Positions 7,374-15,546 of a stretch of DNA of 59,297 nucleotides are shown one piece after another; within the stretch, counting starts at the first letter, position 1; every line of letters begins with the position of its first letter. Below the pieces are notes generated by a model that searched no databases, was not told where the DNA came from, and saw only the letters and a program-made list of their open reading frames with translations. This DNA comes from Candidatus Saccharimonadota bacterium (GTDB lineage: Bacteria > Patescibacteriota > Saccharimonadia > Saccharimonadales > Saccharimonadaceae), in contig JAFYLZ010000002.1 in assembly GCA_017556795.1 (NCBI GenBank), forward strand, positions 1-59,297, in the 5' to 3' direction. The position numbers and the translations under genes were made by a program.

Positions 7374-7911
7374 ACCTCTTTTGCTTTAATTCTTTATAAG
7401 CTTTTAAAATTGCTAGGTCGCGTTCCAGCACAAAACGTGCGCGATAGATTGAACGGCGCGGATCGGTGAGGACCGTCGTGAAGCTGTTTTCGACAGCAAC
7501 AATCGCATCGTCTAAATCCATCCATTCAATCGCGAGACCTTTTTTGATTTCGTCGGCGTCCGGATGAATTTCGCCAGTATCCTCAATTAATTCTGCTACG
7601 AAAGCGGCGGAAGTTTGTCTCATGTCGATTTGGCTGCGCTCTTCCCGAACGACGCCGAGGCGCTGCACGATTTTAACTCTGCAACCAGTTTCCTCCATAA
7701 TTTCGCGATAAAAAGTTTCTTCTTCGGTTTCGTTGCCTTCCTTGCCACCGCCAGGCAATTTATATTCGACTGGATGTTTGAGTGTGACCATCACGACTTG
7801 ATCGGTCTTCGGATTATAAACGACGCCGCGAGAAGCGCGACGGTCAAAAACATTTTCAGTAAACGGAATTGGCTCGATATTAAAATTGCGGTCGGTAATT
7901 AAGACGTCCAT
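7369..7911 (-). CDS. Nudix hydrolase
   Basis: 180 residues from the ATG at 7911. The Nudix box is clear: GGGKEGNE...ETFYREIMEETG, with the REIMEE core that binds the metal. It hydrolyses a nucleoside diphosphate linked to another group; the substrate is not predictable. Upstream RASRGVVYNPKTDQVVMVTLKHP is the usual first beta-strand region. The ATG sits 1 nt past the TAG of the CYTH gene and has the Shine-Dalgarno AGAGGT, so the longer upstream frame is not used. It forms a two-gene operon with the CYTH protein, a pairing that suggests phosphate-ester housekeeping (inference). Confidence 0.88.
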   Translation of the reverse strand: MDVLITDRNFNIEPIPFTENVFDRRASRGVVYNPKTDQVVMVTLKHPVEYKLPGGGKEGNETEEETFYREIMEETGCRVKIVQRLGVVREERSQIDMRQTSAAFVAELIEDTGEIHPDADEIKKGLAIEWMDLDDAIVAVENSFTTVLTDPRRSIYRARFVLERDLAILKAYKELKQKRL

Positions 7912-7912
7912 C

Positions 7913-8485
7913 CTACCTCTTCGCCCATTCTGGCGGATCCATTTCAAAAGTAATTTCTGGTGTATGAAGATTAATCACATCTGGATCGATACCGTAGTAA
8001 TGTTGGTAAGTAGTATCGACGGAACCAAATTTAGCCTTAGATTTATCAAGCCCGAGTTTTGCAGCGGTATCCCAAACCGAAGTTTCAGTTGGGCCTTCAA
8101 CTTCAACAAAAGTCGGGAGCCATGGCCAGGTGTCGATGCAAATTTCGACGTCGCCGATAGTCCAAATTTCACGCAAGGTTTCTTGGTGGGCCTTTGGTTG
8201 CAAACCGCAACCGCGCATAAACAAAACCGCATCATTGTAATCGTTAACCGTGAGATTAACTTCTTTGGTGCCAAGAATGTCGTTGTCATCATCGACGTTT
8301 TTGAAAGTCATAACGATCTTGTCGCCTTCATCACGCACGCGCGCAAACGAATGCGGGCCAGTATTAAAAACAACGCGCTTCATCAAAACCTCTGGTTTTT
8401 CGAGGACTGCGCCGATTTCTTTTAATTTATCGCGGATAGCATCTTTGTCGATATCCAAAAATTGAGCTTCGATTTCATTTTTCAT
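7913..8485 (-). CDS. CYTH-domain phosphatase/cyclase-like protein
   Basis: 190 residues, one CYTH (triphosphate tunnel metalloenzyme) domain. The N-terminal NEIEAQFLDID is the ExEx(K/Q) strand. Later strands FARVRDEGDKIVMTFK and VEICIDTWPWLPTFVEVEG supply the charged tunnel residues. Family members are class IV adenylate cyclases, thiamine-triphosphatases or polyphosphatases; WPWLPTFVEVEG is common in the class IV cyclase-like branch. The usual ExExK lysine is glutamine here. TGCTATAAT ends 6 nt before the ATG. It leads the Nudix operon. Confidence 0.82.
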   Translation of the reverse strand: MKNEIEAQFLDIDKDAIRDKLKEIGAVLEKPEVLMKRVVFNTGPHSFARVRDEGDKIVMTFKNVDDDNDILGTKEVNLTVNDYNDAVLFMRGCGLQPKAHQETLREIWTIGDVEICIDTWPWLPTFVEVEGPTETSVWDTAAKLGLDKSKAKFGSVDTTYQHYYGIDPDVINLHTPEITFEMDPPEWAKR

Positions 8486-8491
8486 ATTGTC

Positions 8492-8500
8492 ATTATAGCA
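8492..8500 (-). promoter_or_regulatory. Extended -10 box (leaderless CYTH gene)
   Basis: TGCTATAAT on the minus strand, 6 nt before the ATG at 8485. Confidence 0.6.
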
Positions 8501-8508
8501 TGGGCGTC

Positions 8509-9438
8509 TTAACCGAACTCAATGCAGGCCAGACCGATGGCACAAACGATGATCATAATGACACGCTTAGCGTTTTCTTTTTTGGAAACTTTTGGCCCCC
8601 TTAGCTTTGGGAAAAGTTTGGCGATGATAATACCAATAAGCATCACAGCAAATGGCTGCACGCCTTGGGTGATGAAAGAAACTAGCGCAACGGACGCCAT
8701 CGTGCCGGCAAGGTTCGAAACGACGCCGCCGAAGGTATTAAGAAATTCGTTGAAGACGTTTAGGCCGATGACTTTTGGGCCGTTGCTTTTTAACATTCTA
8801 AAGAATGATTTGCGGTAGCTTTTTGCAAAAACGAAAATTATTATACCGACTATAAGCAGCGTGATGCTGGACCACAAAGTGGTTTGGTTGAAGTCGTGGT
8901 TTTGGTTGACGTAGCGTTCGGCGATAAACCATGCGGCGAAGGTGAGCGACACGAGCGTCATCATGGCGAGCGTTTTTAAACGTTTTTTGCTAAATTTTTT
9001 CTTGTCTGGCTCGTAGGTAACTAAGATTGCTGCCAACGTAACAATGAGCCCACCGATTAATTGGATGTGGCTGATGCCCTGCTCACCGAGGAAGAGCGGC
9101 GAAAGGAACAGCATGAAGACTGGAATGAGCTGGAACATGATTGCTACGATCGTGGTGTCGTCTTGTTTTAAAGCCTGGAAATAGAAAAACAGCGCGATGG
9201 CATAAGTCGCGGACGCGCCAAATAAAATGAGAATGCTTTGCCAATCGAAGGCGAGTTGAAAATTGCAAACAACTGCGTAAATGGCGCTCATTGCGAGTCC
9301 GGCGATGAGTGTCGAGACCATAATCAAAGCCTTGTAATCGGCGTTTTTGACCGCGCGCGAAATCAAGTATTTGTCGATATGATTCGTGGCGGCATACATG
9401 GTCGCCGCGGCAACTGCAAGAAGGACAGGAATTAGCAT
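8509..9438 (-). CDS. EamA/DMT family transporter
   Basis: 309 residues with about ten membrane segments in two five-helix halves, the drug/metabolite transporter (EamA) architecture. The first half ends in GGLIVTLAAILVTYEPDK (about 129-146), the typical end of an EamA repeat, followed by a short basic loop. Substrate unknown; relatives export amino acids, nucleosides or drugs. It starts 9 nt after the stop of the gene at 9448-10092 with no strong ribosome site, so it is probably the second gene of that operon. Confidence 0.85.
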   Translation of the reverse strand: MLIPVLLAVAAATMYAATNHIDKYLISRAVKNADYKALIMVSTLIAGLAMSAIYAVVCNFQLAFDWQSILILFGASATYAIALFFYFQALKQDDTTIVAIMFQLIPVFMLFLSPLFLGEQGISHIQLIGGLIVTLAAILVTYEPDKKKFSKKRLKTLAMMTLVSLTFAAWFIAERYVNQNHDFNQTTLWSSITLLIVGIIIFVFAKSYRKSFFRMLKSNGPKVIGLNVFNEFLNTFGGVVSNLAGTMASVALVSFITQGVQPFAVMLIGIIIAKLFPKLRGPKVSKKENAKRVIMIIVCAIGLACIEFG

Positions 9439-9447
9439 AATTATGAA

Positions 9448-10092
9448 TTATTCTTCTGGAATATATTTATAAACCTCTTGATATAGACAAATCTCCGTAG
9501 GCAAACATGCGCGAACCCAATCAACGTCGCCCTCATAGGCTACTTTGTTGTTTGAGACGTCGAAAATGATTTGTTTCTCTCCGTCGATTAGTGGGATAAG
9601 ACCATAATCGGTATATTCCTCCGCTTCAGTAGATTCGGATACGAGACAGTCCGTTGATGTGCATTGGTACGAAGCTATCGCTTGCTCTGCTATATCGGCT
9701 TGCTCCACGCCATCGATATAACAAATTTTTCCTCCTTGCCCACAAAAGATTTTTTGGGTACCAGCTTCAATGAACTCGCTAATATTTTTGTTGTAAAAAC
9801 TAATCTTGTCGCCTTCTTTGAGATATATGACGTTCTGGCTAGGTTCTGTGTCTTGCGTTGGATTGACGATTGGAGTGACGCTGGTCGAAAGCTTCTGGAT
9901 TTCCGCACGAAGATTGCCGATTTCGTTGTTTTTGCGTGCTATTTCATCGTTCTTTTTAAGGTTTTGCCAAAATTCAAATCCAGCAAAACCCAGTGCAAGA
10001 ATTGCAAGGATAGTTAGCAAAATAATTGTTGGTTTGCATTTGCATTGTTTTTCCGGTTTTGGTGTTTCTACTGGTTGAGTTTGTAGCTCCAT
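9448..10092 (-). CDS. Hypothetical single-pass membrane protein
   Basis: 214 residues. A cytoplasmic N-terminus with CKCK, one membrane segment (about 23-43), a short predicted coiled coil (about 45-72, heptad-like KKNDEIARKNNEIGNLRAEI), a Thr/Pro linker and an extracytoplasmic domain of about 130 residues with several cysteines (CGQGGKICYID, CTSTDC, CLPTEIC) that could form disulfides. I recognise no family. An extended -10 (TGGTATAAT, 10128-10136) lies about 36 nt upstream. It is divergent from ychF. Confidence 0.65.
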   Translation of the reverse strand: MELQTQPVETPKPEKQCKCKPTIILLTILAILALGFAGFEFWQNLKKNDEIARKNNEIGNLRAEIQKLSTSVTPIVNPTQDTEPSQNVIYLKEGDKISFYNKNISEFIEAGTQKIFCGQGGKICYIDGVEQADIAEQAIASYQCTSTDCLVSESTEAEEYTDYGLIPLIDGEKQIIFDVSNNKVAYEGDVDWVRACLPTEICLYQEVYKYIPEE

Positions 10093-10155
10093 CGAAATAG
10101 TTCCTGTTTATGATAGTCCTTACGGTTATTATACCATATAAAATCTAACAAATTA

Positions 10156-10164
10156 TGTTATAAT
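10156..10164 (+). promoter_or_regulatory. Extended -10 of ychF
   Basis: TGTTATAAT, followed by a leader of about 27 nt to the ATG at 10198. The divergent gene's TGGTATAAT at 10128-10136 lies about 20 nt away on the other strand. Confidence 0.5.
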
Positions 10165-10197
10165 AATAAAAATAATAACAGGTATCACAGGTTGGTT

Positions 10198-11193
10198 ATG
10201 AATTTAAAGATCGGAATTGTTGGACTTCCAAACGTCGGGAAATCGACGTTATTTAATGCACTCACAAACGCGGGGGCGCTGGCCGCAAATTATCCTTTTG
10301 CAACCATCGAGCCGAACGTTGGTATTGTGCCGGTGCCGGATGAGCGCTTGGACGTGCTTGGCAAAATGTACGAGACCGAAAAAATTGTGCCGGCAACGGT
10401 GGAATTTGTAGATATTGCAGGGCTAGTGGCCGGTGCGTCTAAGGGTGAAGGTCTTGGTAACAAATTCCTCGCGCACATTCGCGAGTGCCAGGCGATTTGT
10501 CATGTGGTGCGCGCGTTCGTAAACGATGATATTGTGCGTGCGGACAACAAAGTCGAAACGGATATTTTGGCGCAGGCCAAAGATGATATCGACATCATCA
10601 ATCTAGAATTACAATTAGCCGACGACGAGACGAAAGAAAAAATCGCCGCGAAGCGCAAAAAAGATCCGGCCGACGAAAACATTCCGTTCCTTACCGAAAA
10701 GCCGGTGATTTATATGTTTAATGTTGATGAGTCTGGTCTAACCGATGCGGATTTGCAAAGCAAGCTGCGTGCTTTAGTGGCGCCGGCCGAAGCGATTTTT
10801 GTAAATGCAAAACTCGAAGAAGAAATGTCCGGCATGAACCGCAACGAGCGCAAAGAATTTTTGGAAAGCTACGGAGTCTCGGATGATGCACTTGGCGAAT
10901 TAATTAAGGCTGCCTATAACACGCTCGGCTTGCAGTCCTTCCTGACGGCTGGCAAAAAAGAATGCCGCGCTTGGACAATTAAAAAAGGCGCAACCGCGCC
11001 GGAAGCTGCTGGCACGATCCATACCGATTTTGAACGCGGATTTATCGCCGCATCGATTTGTAATTACGATGATTTGAAAGAACTTGGCTCCGAGCAAGCC
11101 GTGAAAGCCGCTGGCAAACTGCGCCTTGAGGGCAAAACCTACGTGATGCAAGACGGCGACGTAGTTGAATTTAAATTTAACGTGTCAAAATAA
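10198..11193 (+). CDS. ychF: Obg-like ATPase YchF with shortened helical arm
   Basis: 331 residues from ATG 10198 (an upstream TTG at 10192 is unlikely). P-loop GLPNVGKST (about 8-16), FVDIAGL (G3), the switch region SKGEGLGNKFL, and a C-terminal TGS-like domain ending DGDVVEFKFNVSK. YchF/OLA1 is an ATPase associated with ribosomes and stress. Usual length is about 363. The coiled-coil arm that follows the DIDIINLELQLAD strand is cut to a short stretch (KEKIAAKRKKDPADENIPFL) before KPVIYMFNVDESG, which accounts for most of the difference. The reading frame is intact, so this is a lineage feature and not damage. Confidence 0.93.
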   Translation: MNLKIGIVGLPNVGKSTLFNALTNAGALAANYPFATIEPNVGIVPVPDERLDVLGKMYETEKIVPATVEFVDIAGLVAGASKGEGLGNKFLAHIRECQAICHVVRAFVNDDIVRADNKVETDILAQAKDDIDIINLELQLADDETKEKIAAKRKKDPADENIPFLTEKPVIYMFNVDESGLTDADLQSKLRALVAPAEAIFVNAKLEEEMSGMNRNERKEFLESYGVSDDALGELIKAAYNTLGLQSFLTAGKKECRAWTIKKGATAPEAAGTIHTDFERGFIAASICNYDDLKELGSEQAVKAAGKLRLEGKTYVMQDGDVVEFKFNVSK

Positions 11194-11194
11194 A

Positions 11195-11521
11195 TTATTG
11201 TTTCTTGCCGCAAACTTTGCAGAATTTTGAGTCGGCTTCGATTTCGGCGCCGCAGTATTTGCAATAAACAAAATCCTTGAGGCCTTCCTTGATGGCGCGA
11301 GCGGTAGTTTTGGTAGCGCCCTTGGTGGCTTCGGCGACGTCGTCCGAAATGCTTTTGATGTCATCCTTGTGTTCGTCGACCATATATTTATTGGCTTCGA
11401 GTTGCTTGCCAATAAGTTTGGCTTTGAATTTTGGGTTAAACATCATAGCGAACGTAAAGACGAAGCCCGCAATGACGAGAATAAGCACGATGATGAAAAA
11501 GATGATAAAACCTACTGGCAT
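11195..11521 (-). CDS. Small membrane protein with C-terminal zinc ribbon
   Basis: 108 residues: one membrane segment (about 5-28), a polar helical region, and a C-terminal zinc ribbon YCKYCGAEIEADSKFCKVCG with two CXXC pairs. These 'zinc-ribbon plus TM' proteins are common in bacteria and of unknown function. The Shine-Dalgarno AAGGAG lies just upstream of the ATG, with TATAAT at 11545-11550. It is convergent with ychF; only 1 nt separates the stop codons and no terminator is visible. Confidence 0.75.
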   Translation of the reverse strand: MPVGFIIFFIIVLILVIAGFVFTFAMMFNPKFKAKLIGKQLEANKYMVDEHKDDIKSISDDVAEATKGATKTTARAIKEGLKDFVYCKYCGAEIEADSKFCKVCGKKQ

Positions 11522-11569
11522 TTTTGCTCCTTGTTACCATAGTAATTATACATCACCCCAGGGCAAATA

Positions 11570-11578
11570 TGCTATGAT
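11570..11578 (+). promoter_or_regulatory. Extended -10 box (leaderless GT-C gene)
   Basis: TGCTATGAT ends 7 nt before the ATG at 11586, which helps choose that start over upstream in-frame codons. Confidence 0.5.
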
Positions 11579-11585
11579 GGTATTA

Positions 11586-13082
11586 ATGAAAGAGTTTTTG
11601 GGCAAGATTTTCAAAGTTCGTAATTTTAAATTTGTAGTGGCGTTTTTGCTGCCGGCGCTTTTTGTACTTTGTTATAACGCTAAGCTAGACAACGATTCGT
11701 GGTATGTATTAGCCGAAGGGCGCGAAATTACTACAAACGGCGTTTATTATGAAGACCCGCTTTCGATGCACGAAGACCTAGATGTGACAGTGCAAAACTA
11801 CGGTTTTGCGGCTATTTTCTATTGGATCTTTACAGTATTTGGTGCGCCAGGTATTTACCTTAGCATGATCATTCTAAACTTCTTTGTCTGTTTTCTGGTT
11901 TATAAAATTTGCAAATTAATTAGTGGCGGCAATACAAACCTGTCATTATTAATTATGATGGTAACCGACATGTTGTTGGCGTTGAACTTTGTAGTAACCC
12001 GAGCGCAAATGGTGAGCTTTGTGTTTTTCTTGGCATTAATATATGTGCTCGAACTTTATGTAAAAACCGACAAATCAAAATATTTATGGTGGGTTCCATT
12101 GCTCTCGATTTTGCAAATTAATTTGCACGCATCCTTGTGGCCAATGTTGGTATTGGTGCTTGGTGTTTACATCGTGGACTCGATCAAAAAACCAAAATTG
12201 CATTTGCAGGGCTACAGGGCTAAGCCGTTGATTATCGTTCTTGTTGCCACTATATTGTGCGGCTTATTAAACCCGTATGGTTTCAAAATGCTGACTTTCA
12301 TTTTTACAAGTTACGGCGATGCCAGGTTCCACGGTATGGTGAATGAACTATCCTCATTCTCGCCGTTTGAAAACATCTTTGCGGCTTTTGTATATATTTC
12401 GTTAATAGCGGTGGTTTGCATGTATATTTTTGGCAATAGCAAAAACGTGCGCGTACGATACCTACTAATGTTCTTTGGATTCCTTGCGCTGGGGCTTAAC
12501 ACCGTCAAAGGCCTTAGTCAATTTATCTTAGTAATGTTCTTCCCGCTTGCCTTAATGTACAAAGACGTAAGGCTCGAAAAACCATTCGTCGATAATAAAT
12601 TTGCGCGCGAGGCGTTGGCTTTCTGGATTGGAATGATAGTGCTGCTATCTTTTGCAATCGTTTGTCCAGTGGTGGCATCACAAATCAAAGATTATCCTAG
12701 CGAGGCGTTAGTTGGAGCAGTTGACGCAATCGATGCAGACGTCAAAAATCGTGACGATGAGCCAAAAATTTACACTGGCTACACCGGTTATAACGATGGT
12801 GGCTACGTAGAATATCGCGGATATAAGGCTTATCTGGATCCACGCGGCGAAGTTTTCTTGGAGAAAAACAACCACAAAGAAAACGTTCTTTATGAATGGG
12901 ATGATTTTCGCAGGGGCAAAATTAGCGCGGCGGAGCTGCTTGAAAAATATGAGTTCGACTATATTTTGACTAGAAAAAAACAGGATTCTTTTTATAATTT
13001 AAAAAACGAAAATTATGAAAAGATTTTTGAAAATAGCGAAGAGCACGTGCAAGTGTATAAACGAGTGGCCGCACATGAGTAG
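11586..13082 (+). CDS. GT-C-like multi-pass membrane protein
   Basis: 498 residues from ATG 11586. About ten membrane segments spread over residues 15-395, then a soluble C-terminal domain of about 100 residues. The first extracytoplasmic loop (DNDSWYVLAEGREITTNGVYYEDPLS) resembles the acidic loop of GT-C lipid-linked sugar transferases. RYLLMFFGFLALGLNTVKGLSQFILVMFFPLAL is a pattern often seen in uncharacterised members. The open frame extends upstream to 11277 but would overlap the zinc-ribbon gene antisense. It overlaps the following GT2 gene by 8 nt (ATGAGTAG), so the two form an operon. GT-C assignment is by architecture only. Confidence 0.6.
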   Translation: MKEFLGKIFKVRNFKFVVAFLLPALFVLCYNAKLDNDSWYVLAEGREITTNGVYYEDPLSMHEDLDVTVQNYGFAAIFYWIFTVFGAPGIYLSMIILNFFVCFLVYKICKLISGGNTNLSLLIMMVTDMLLALNFVVTRAQMVSFVFFLALIYVLELYVKTDKSKYLWWVPLLSILQINLHASLWPMLVLVLGVYIVDSIKKPKLHLQGYRAKPLIIVLVATILCGLLNPYGFKMLTFIFTSYGDARFHGMVNELSSFSPFENIFAAFVYISLIAVVCMYIFGNSKNVRVRYLLMFFGFLALGLNTVKGLSQFILVMFFPLALMYKDVRLEKPFVDNKFAREALAFWIGMIVLLSFAIVCPVVASQIKDYPSEALVGAVDAIDADVKNRDDEPKIYTGYTGYNDGGYVEYRGYKAYLDPRGEVFLEKNNHKENVLYEWDDFRRGKISAAELLEKYEFDYILTRKKQDSFYNLKNENYEKIFENSEEHVQVYKRVAAHE

Positions 13083-14001
13083 GATTGCTGTTTTGATTCC
13101 GTGCTATAACGAAGGCAAGACTGTTGCAAAGGTCGTGGCCGATTTTAAAAAGGCTCTGCCGAAGGCATCCATTTATGTATATGATAATAATTCTACGGAC
13201 GATACGGCTGCGGCGGCTGCGGCGGCTGGAGCAATCACAAAAAATGAGTATCGCCAAGGCAAAGGCAATGTCGTGCGGGCAATGTTCCAACAAATTGATG
13301 CTGATTGCTATTTAATGGTAGATGGCGATGGAACCTACTCGGCGCGCGAGGCTCGCAAGATGTGCGATTTGGTGCTCGAACATCGTGCGGATATGGTAAT
13401 CGGTGATCGTCTTTCATCTAGCTATTTCAAAGAGAATAAACGACGTTTTCATAACACCGGCAATCGCTTGGTGCGAGCATTGATTAATTTGATTTTTCGT
13501 AGCCACATCAAGGACGCAATGAGCGGCTACCGTGCGTTTTCGAGAGACTTTGTTAAAACATATCCTGTGTTGGCGCGGGGTTTTGAAGTGGAAACCGAAA
13601 TGACAATTCATGCATTGGATAAAAATTTCCTGGTTGAGGAGATCCCGGTTAGTTACAAAGACCGCGAGGACGACGGTTCGAAACTACGAACTGTACATGA
13701 CGGGGCAAGAGTACTAAGAACGATAGTGGCTCTTTTTGAAGAGCACAAACCGATGCTGTTTTTCGGAACGCTTGCTTTGGTTTTCTTTGTTTTGTCGCTC
13801 GTATTGGTGATTCCGGTGCTGATAGAATACTTTGAAACTGGCTTAGTGCCGCGCTTCCCTTCGTTGATCGTGGCGGGAATCTTGGCCGTGTTGGCGCTTT
13901 TGATGTTGATTTGCGGAATCATCCTTAAGGTGATTGTTAAAAAACATCGAGAACTATTTGAGCTAAGTCTACTTGCCGAAAAAGAGAAGCTTCGTCACTA
14001 A
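13075..14001 (+). CDS. Membrane-linked GT2 glycosyltransferase (GtrB/DPM-like)
   Basis: 308 residues. GT2 domain: VLIPCYNEGKTV (about 5-16), the NNSTDDT region, MVDGDGTYSAREA with the DxD-like metal motif, and the MSGYRAFSRDF acceptor loop. Two C-terminal membrane segments (about 225-250 and 263-288) follow, the layout of GtrB/DPM enzymes that load a sugar on polyprenyl phosphate. It starts at ATG 13075 inside the end of the GT-C gene; the two probably act as donor synthase and transferase (inference). The stop overlaps the convergent rnhB stop by 3 nt. Confidence 0.88.
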   Translation: MSRIAVLIPCYNEGKTVAKVVADFKKALPKASIYVYDNNSTDDTAAAAAAAGAITKNEYRQGKGNVVRAMFQQIDADCYLMVDGDGTYSAREARKMCDLVLEHRADMVIGDRLSSSYFKENKRRFHNTGNRLVRALINLIFRSHIKDAMSGYRAFSRDFVKTYPVLARGFEVETEMTIHALDKNFLVEEIPVSYKDREDDGSKLRTVHDGARVLRTIVALFEEHKPMLFFGTLALVFFVLSLVLVIPVLIEYFETGLVPRFPSLIVAGILAVLALLMLICGIILKVIVKKHRELFELSLLAEKEKLRH

Positions 14002-14957
14002 TCTAAAACAATAAAATCTTCAATCTTTGACCTTTCGCCGGACACCGCGGCGGAGGCCAAAATTGGTTTAAAGGCTTTTAGTTCTGGGTGGGCTTTTAAA
14101 TAACACTCTGCGGCAAATTTCATTTGCTTTTGCTTTTTTGAAGTTATCATCTCGAGCGGCGCACCATGCTCGGCGTTTTTGCGATATTTTACCTCTGTAA
14201 AATATAACGTACGATTTTTTAGTGAAACGATGTCGATCTCATAGTATTTTGATTTTGCATTATGCTCCAAGATTTTGTGATCATGCTTTTTTAAAAATTC
14301 ACGTACTTTCGCCTCGGCAAGGTCGCCAATTTGCTTAGTGGTGTGCGTGGTTTTCGTTGGCGCACTTGGTTGTTTGACAAATTTTTGGATTGGGCGGAAC
14401 GACTTGCGATGCTCCGGACAAATGCCATGCTCTTTTAAAGCTTTTTGATGCGCGGCGGTGCCATAGCCAACATGCTTTTCAAAACCGTATGCTGGATATT
14501 TTTCGGCGAGCTCGTACATATAATGATCACGCGCGACTTTGGCGATGATCGAAGCGGCCGAAACTTCTTTAATCAGAAAATCGGCTTTCGGCAAAATCGT
14601 CACATAGTTTTCGAGTTTGGTGCCGGCCAGAAAATTAATGGTGCCGTCGATAATAATTTCGGCGAACGGGACGTGCTGCTTTTGGATTTCTTCAACGGCG
14701 CGGCGAGCGGCGAGCTTTAAAGACGCCGATAAACCTAACTCGTCAATTTCGGCGCTCGAAACCCAGCCCAGTCCAGTAGCAGCGGCTTCTTTTAAAATCA
14801 GTTCGTTGAGTTTTTCGCGTTTTTTGACGCTAAGTTTTTTGGAATCGTTCAGCTCATCCACCCAGTCTGGTTTTTGGTCTGGTAAAATAACCGCGCCAAT
14901 CACCAACGGGCCTGCCCACGGGCCACGACCAACTTCGTCGATTCCCAATATTGCCAT
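13998..14957 (-). CDS. rnhB: RNase HII fused to YraN/UPF0102 nuclease-like domain
   Basis: 319 residues, two domains in one frame. Residues 1-195 are RNase HII: GIDEVGRGPWAGPLV with the first catalytic D-E, the GTINFL strand, KADFLIKEVSAASIIAKVARD, and GYGTAAHQKALKEHG. Residues about 207-319 are a UPF0102/YraN domain, a predicted restriction-endonuclease-fold protein: GDLAEAKVREFLKK, YEIDIVSLKNRTLYFTEVKYR with the (D/E)-xK core. rnhB and yraN are neighbours in many genomes; here they are one protein. RNase HII removes ribonucleotides from DNA. TGCTAGACT ends 6 nt before the ATG. Confidence 0.92.
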   Translation of the reverse strand: MAILGIDEVGRGPWAGPLVIGAVILPDQKPDWVDELNDSKKLSVKKREKLNELILKEAAATGLGWVSSAEIDELGLSASLKLAARRAVEEIQKQHVPFAEIIIDGTINFLAGTKLENYVTILPKADFLIKEVSAASIIAKVARDHYMYELAEKYPAYGFEKHVGYGTAAHQKALKEHGICPEHRKSFRPIQKFVKQPSAPTKTTHTTKQIGDLAEAKVREFLKKHDHKILEHNAKSKYYEIDIVSLKNRTLYFTEVKYRKNAEHGAPLEMITSKKQKQMKFAAECYLKAHPELKAFKPILASAAVSGERSKIEDFIVLD

Positions 14958-14963
14958 AAGATT

Positions 14964-14972
14964 AGTCTAGCA
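14964..14972 (-). promoter_or_regulatory. Extended -10 box (leaderless rnhB)
   Basis: TGCTAGACT on the minus strand, 6 nt before the ATG at 14957. Confidence 0.45.
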
Positions 14973-15002
14973 CAAAAATACCAAGCCGGGTGGCTTGGTA
15001 TT
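14973..15002 (-). terminator. Intrinsic terminator after rplS
   Basis: Eleven-bp stem AATACCAAGCC (14977-14987) / GGCTTGGTATT (14992-15002). On the minus strand it is followed by a T-rich run. It sits between rplS and the rnhB promoter. Confidence 0.85.
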
Positions 15003-15019
15003 TATTTTCGAAACGTTGA

Positions 15020-15493
15020 TTACTCAGCTTTTTCTTCGGCTGGAGCTTCGGCAGCTGGTTCTTCAGCTGGAGCAGCTTCTTCGACTGGAGCTTCTTCGAC
15101 TGGTTCTTCTGGAACGGTCACATCGTTGACGGCGGCGCGATCGAAGTCTTTGCCGGCGAGACGAGCGGATTTACCAGAGCGTTTGCGGAGGTAGCTCAAA
15201 TTGTTGCGGCGAACTTTGGAGCGCTTGGTGATTTCGATCTTCTCAACCAATGGGCTGTGAAGAAGGAAGGATTTCTCGACACCAACACCAGAGGTCACTT
15301 TGCGGACCACGATGCGAGCAGTGTGAGATTCTTTGCGATCAACACGGATAACAACACCTTCAAAAACCTGGAAACGGAATTTGTCACCTTCTTTAATTTT
15401 TTGGGTGACCTTAACGGTGTCACCAGAACGGACGTCAACAACAGCTTTTTTCTTTTGAGCGTCACCGATTTGCTTTAAAATTGAAAAACTCAT
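15020..15493 (-). CDS. rplS: Ribosomal protein L19 with acidic C-terminal tail
   Basis: 157 residues. L19 body in 1-120: VRSGDTVKVTQKIKEGDK, FQVFEGVVIRVDRK, EKSFLLHSPLVEKIEI, RSKVRRNNLSYLRKRSGKSARL. L19 sits at the 30S/50S interface. The family is normally about 115 residues; here about 35 more form an Ala/Glu/Pro tail (PEEPVEEAPVEEAAPAEE and onward). The Shine-Dalgarno AAAGG is upstream. It is a single-gene unit with its own terminator. Confidence 0.96.
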   Translation of the reverse strand: MSFSILKQIGDAQKKKAVVDVRSGDTVKVTQKIKEGDKFRFQVFEGVVIRVDRKESHTARIVVRKVTSGVGVEKSFLLHSPLVEKIEITKRSKVRRNNLSYLRKRSGKSARLAGKDFDRAAVNDVTVPEEPVEEAPVEEAAPAEEPAAEAPAEEKAE

Positions 15494-15546
15494 GATTTAT
15501 TAACCTTTAATATTAGACAATTATCTGTTATTTTAACACACCTTGA

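Noticed and set aside
11277-11585. N-terminal extension of the GT-C-like gene
   Set aside because: It runs antisense through the zinc-ribbon gene, and a -10 box with a leaderless ATG at 11586 explains the true start.
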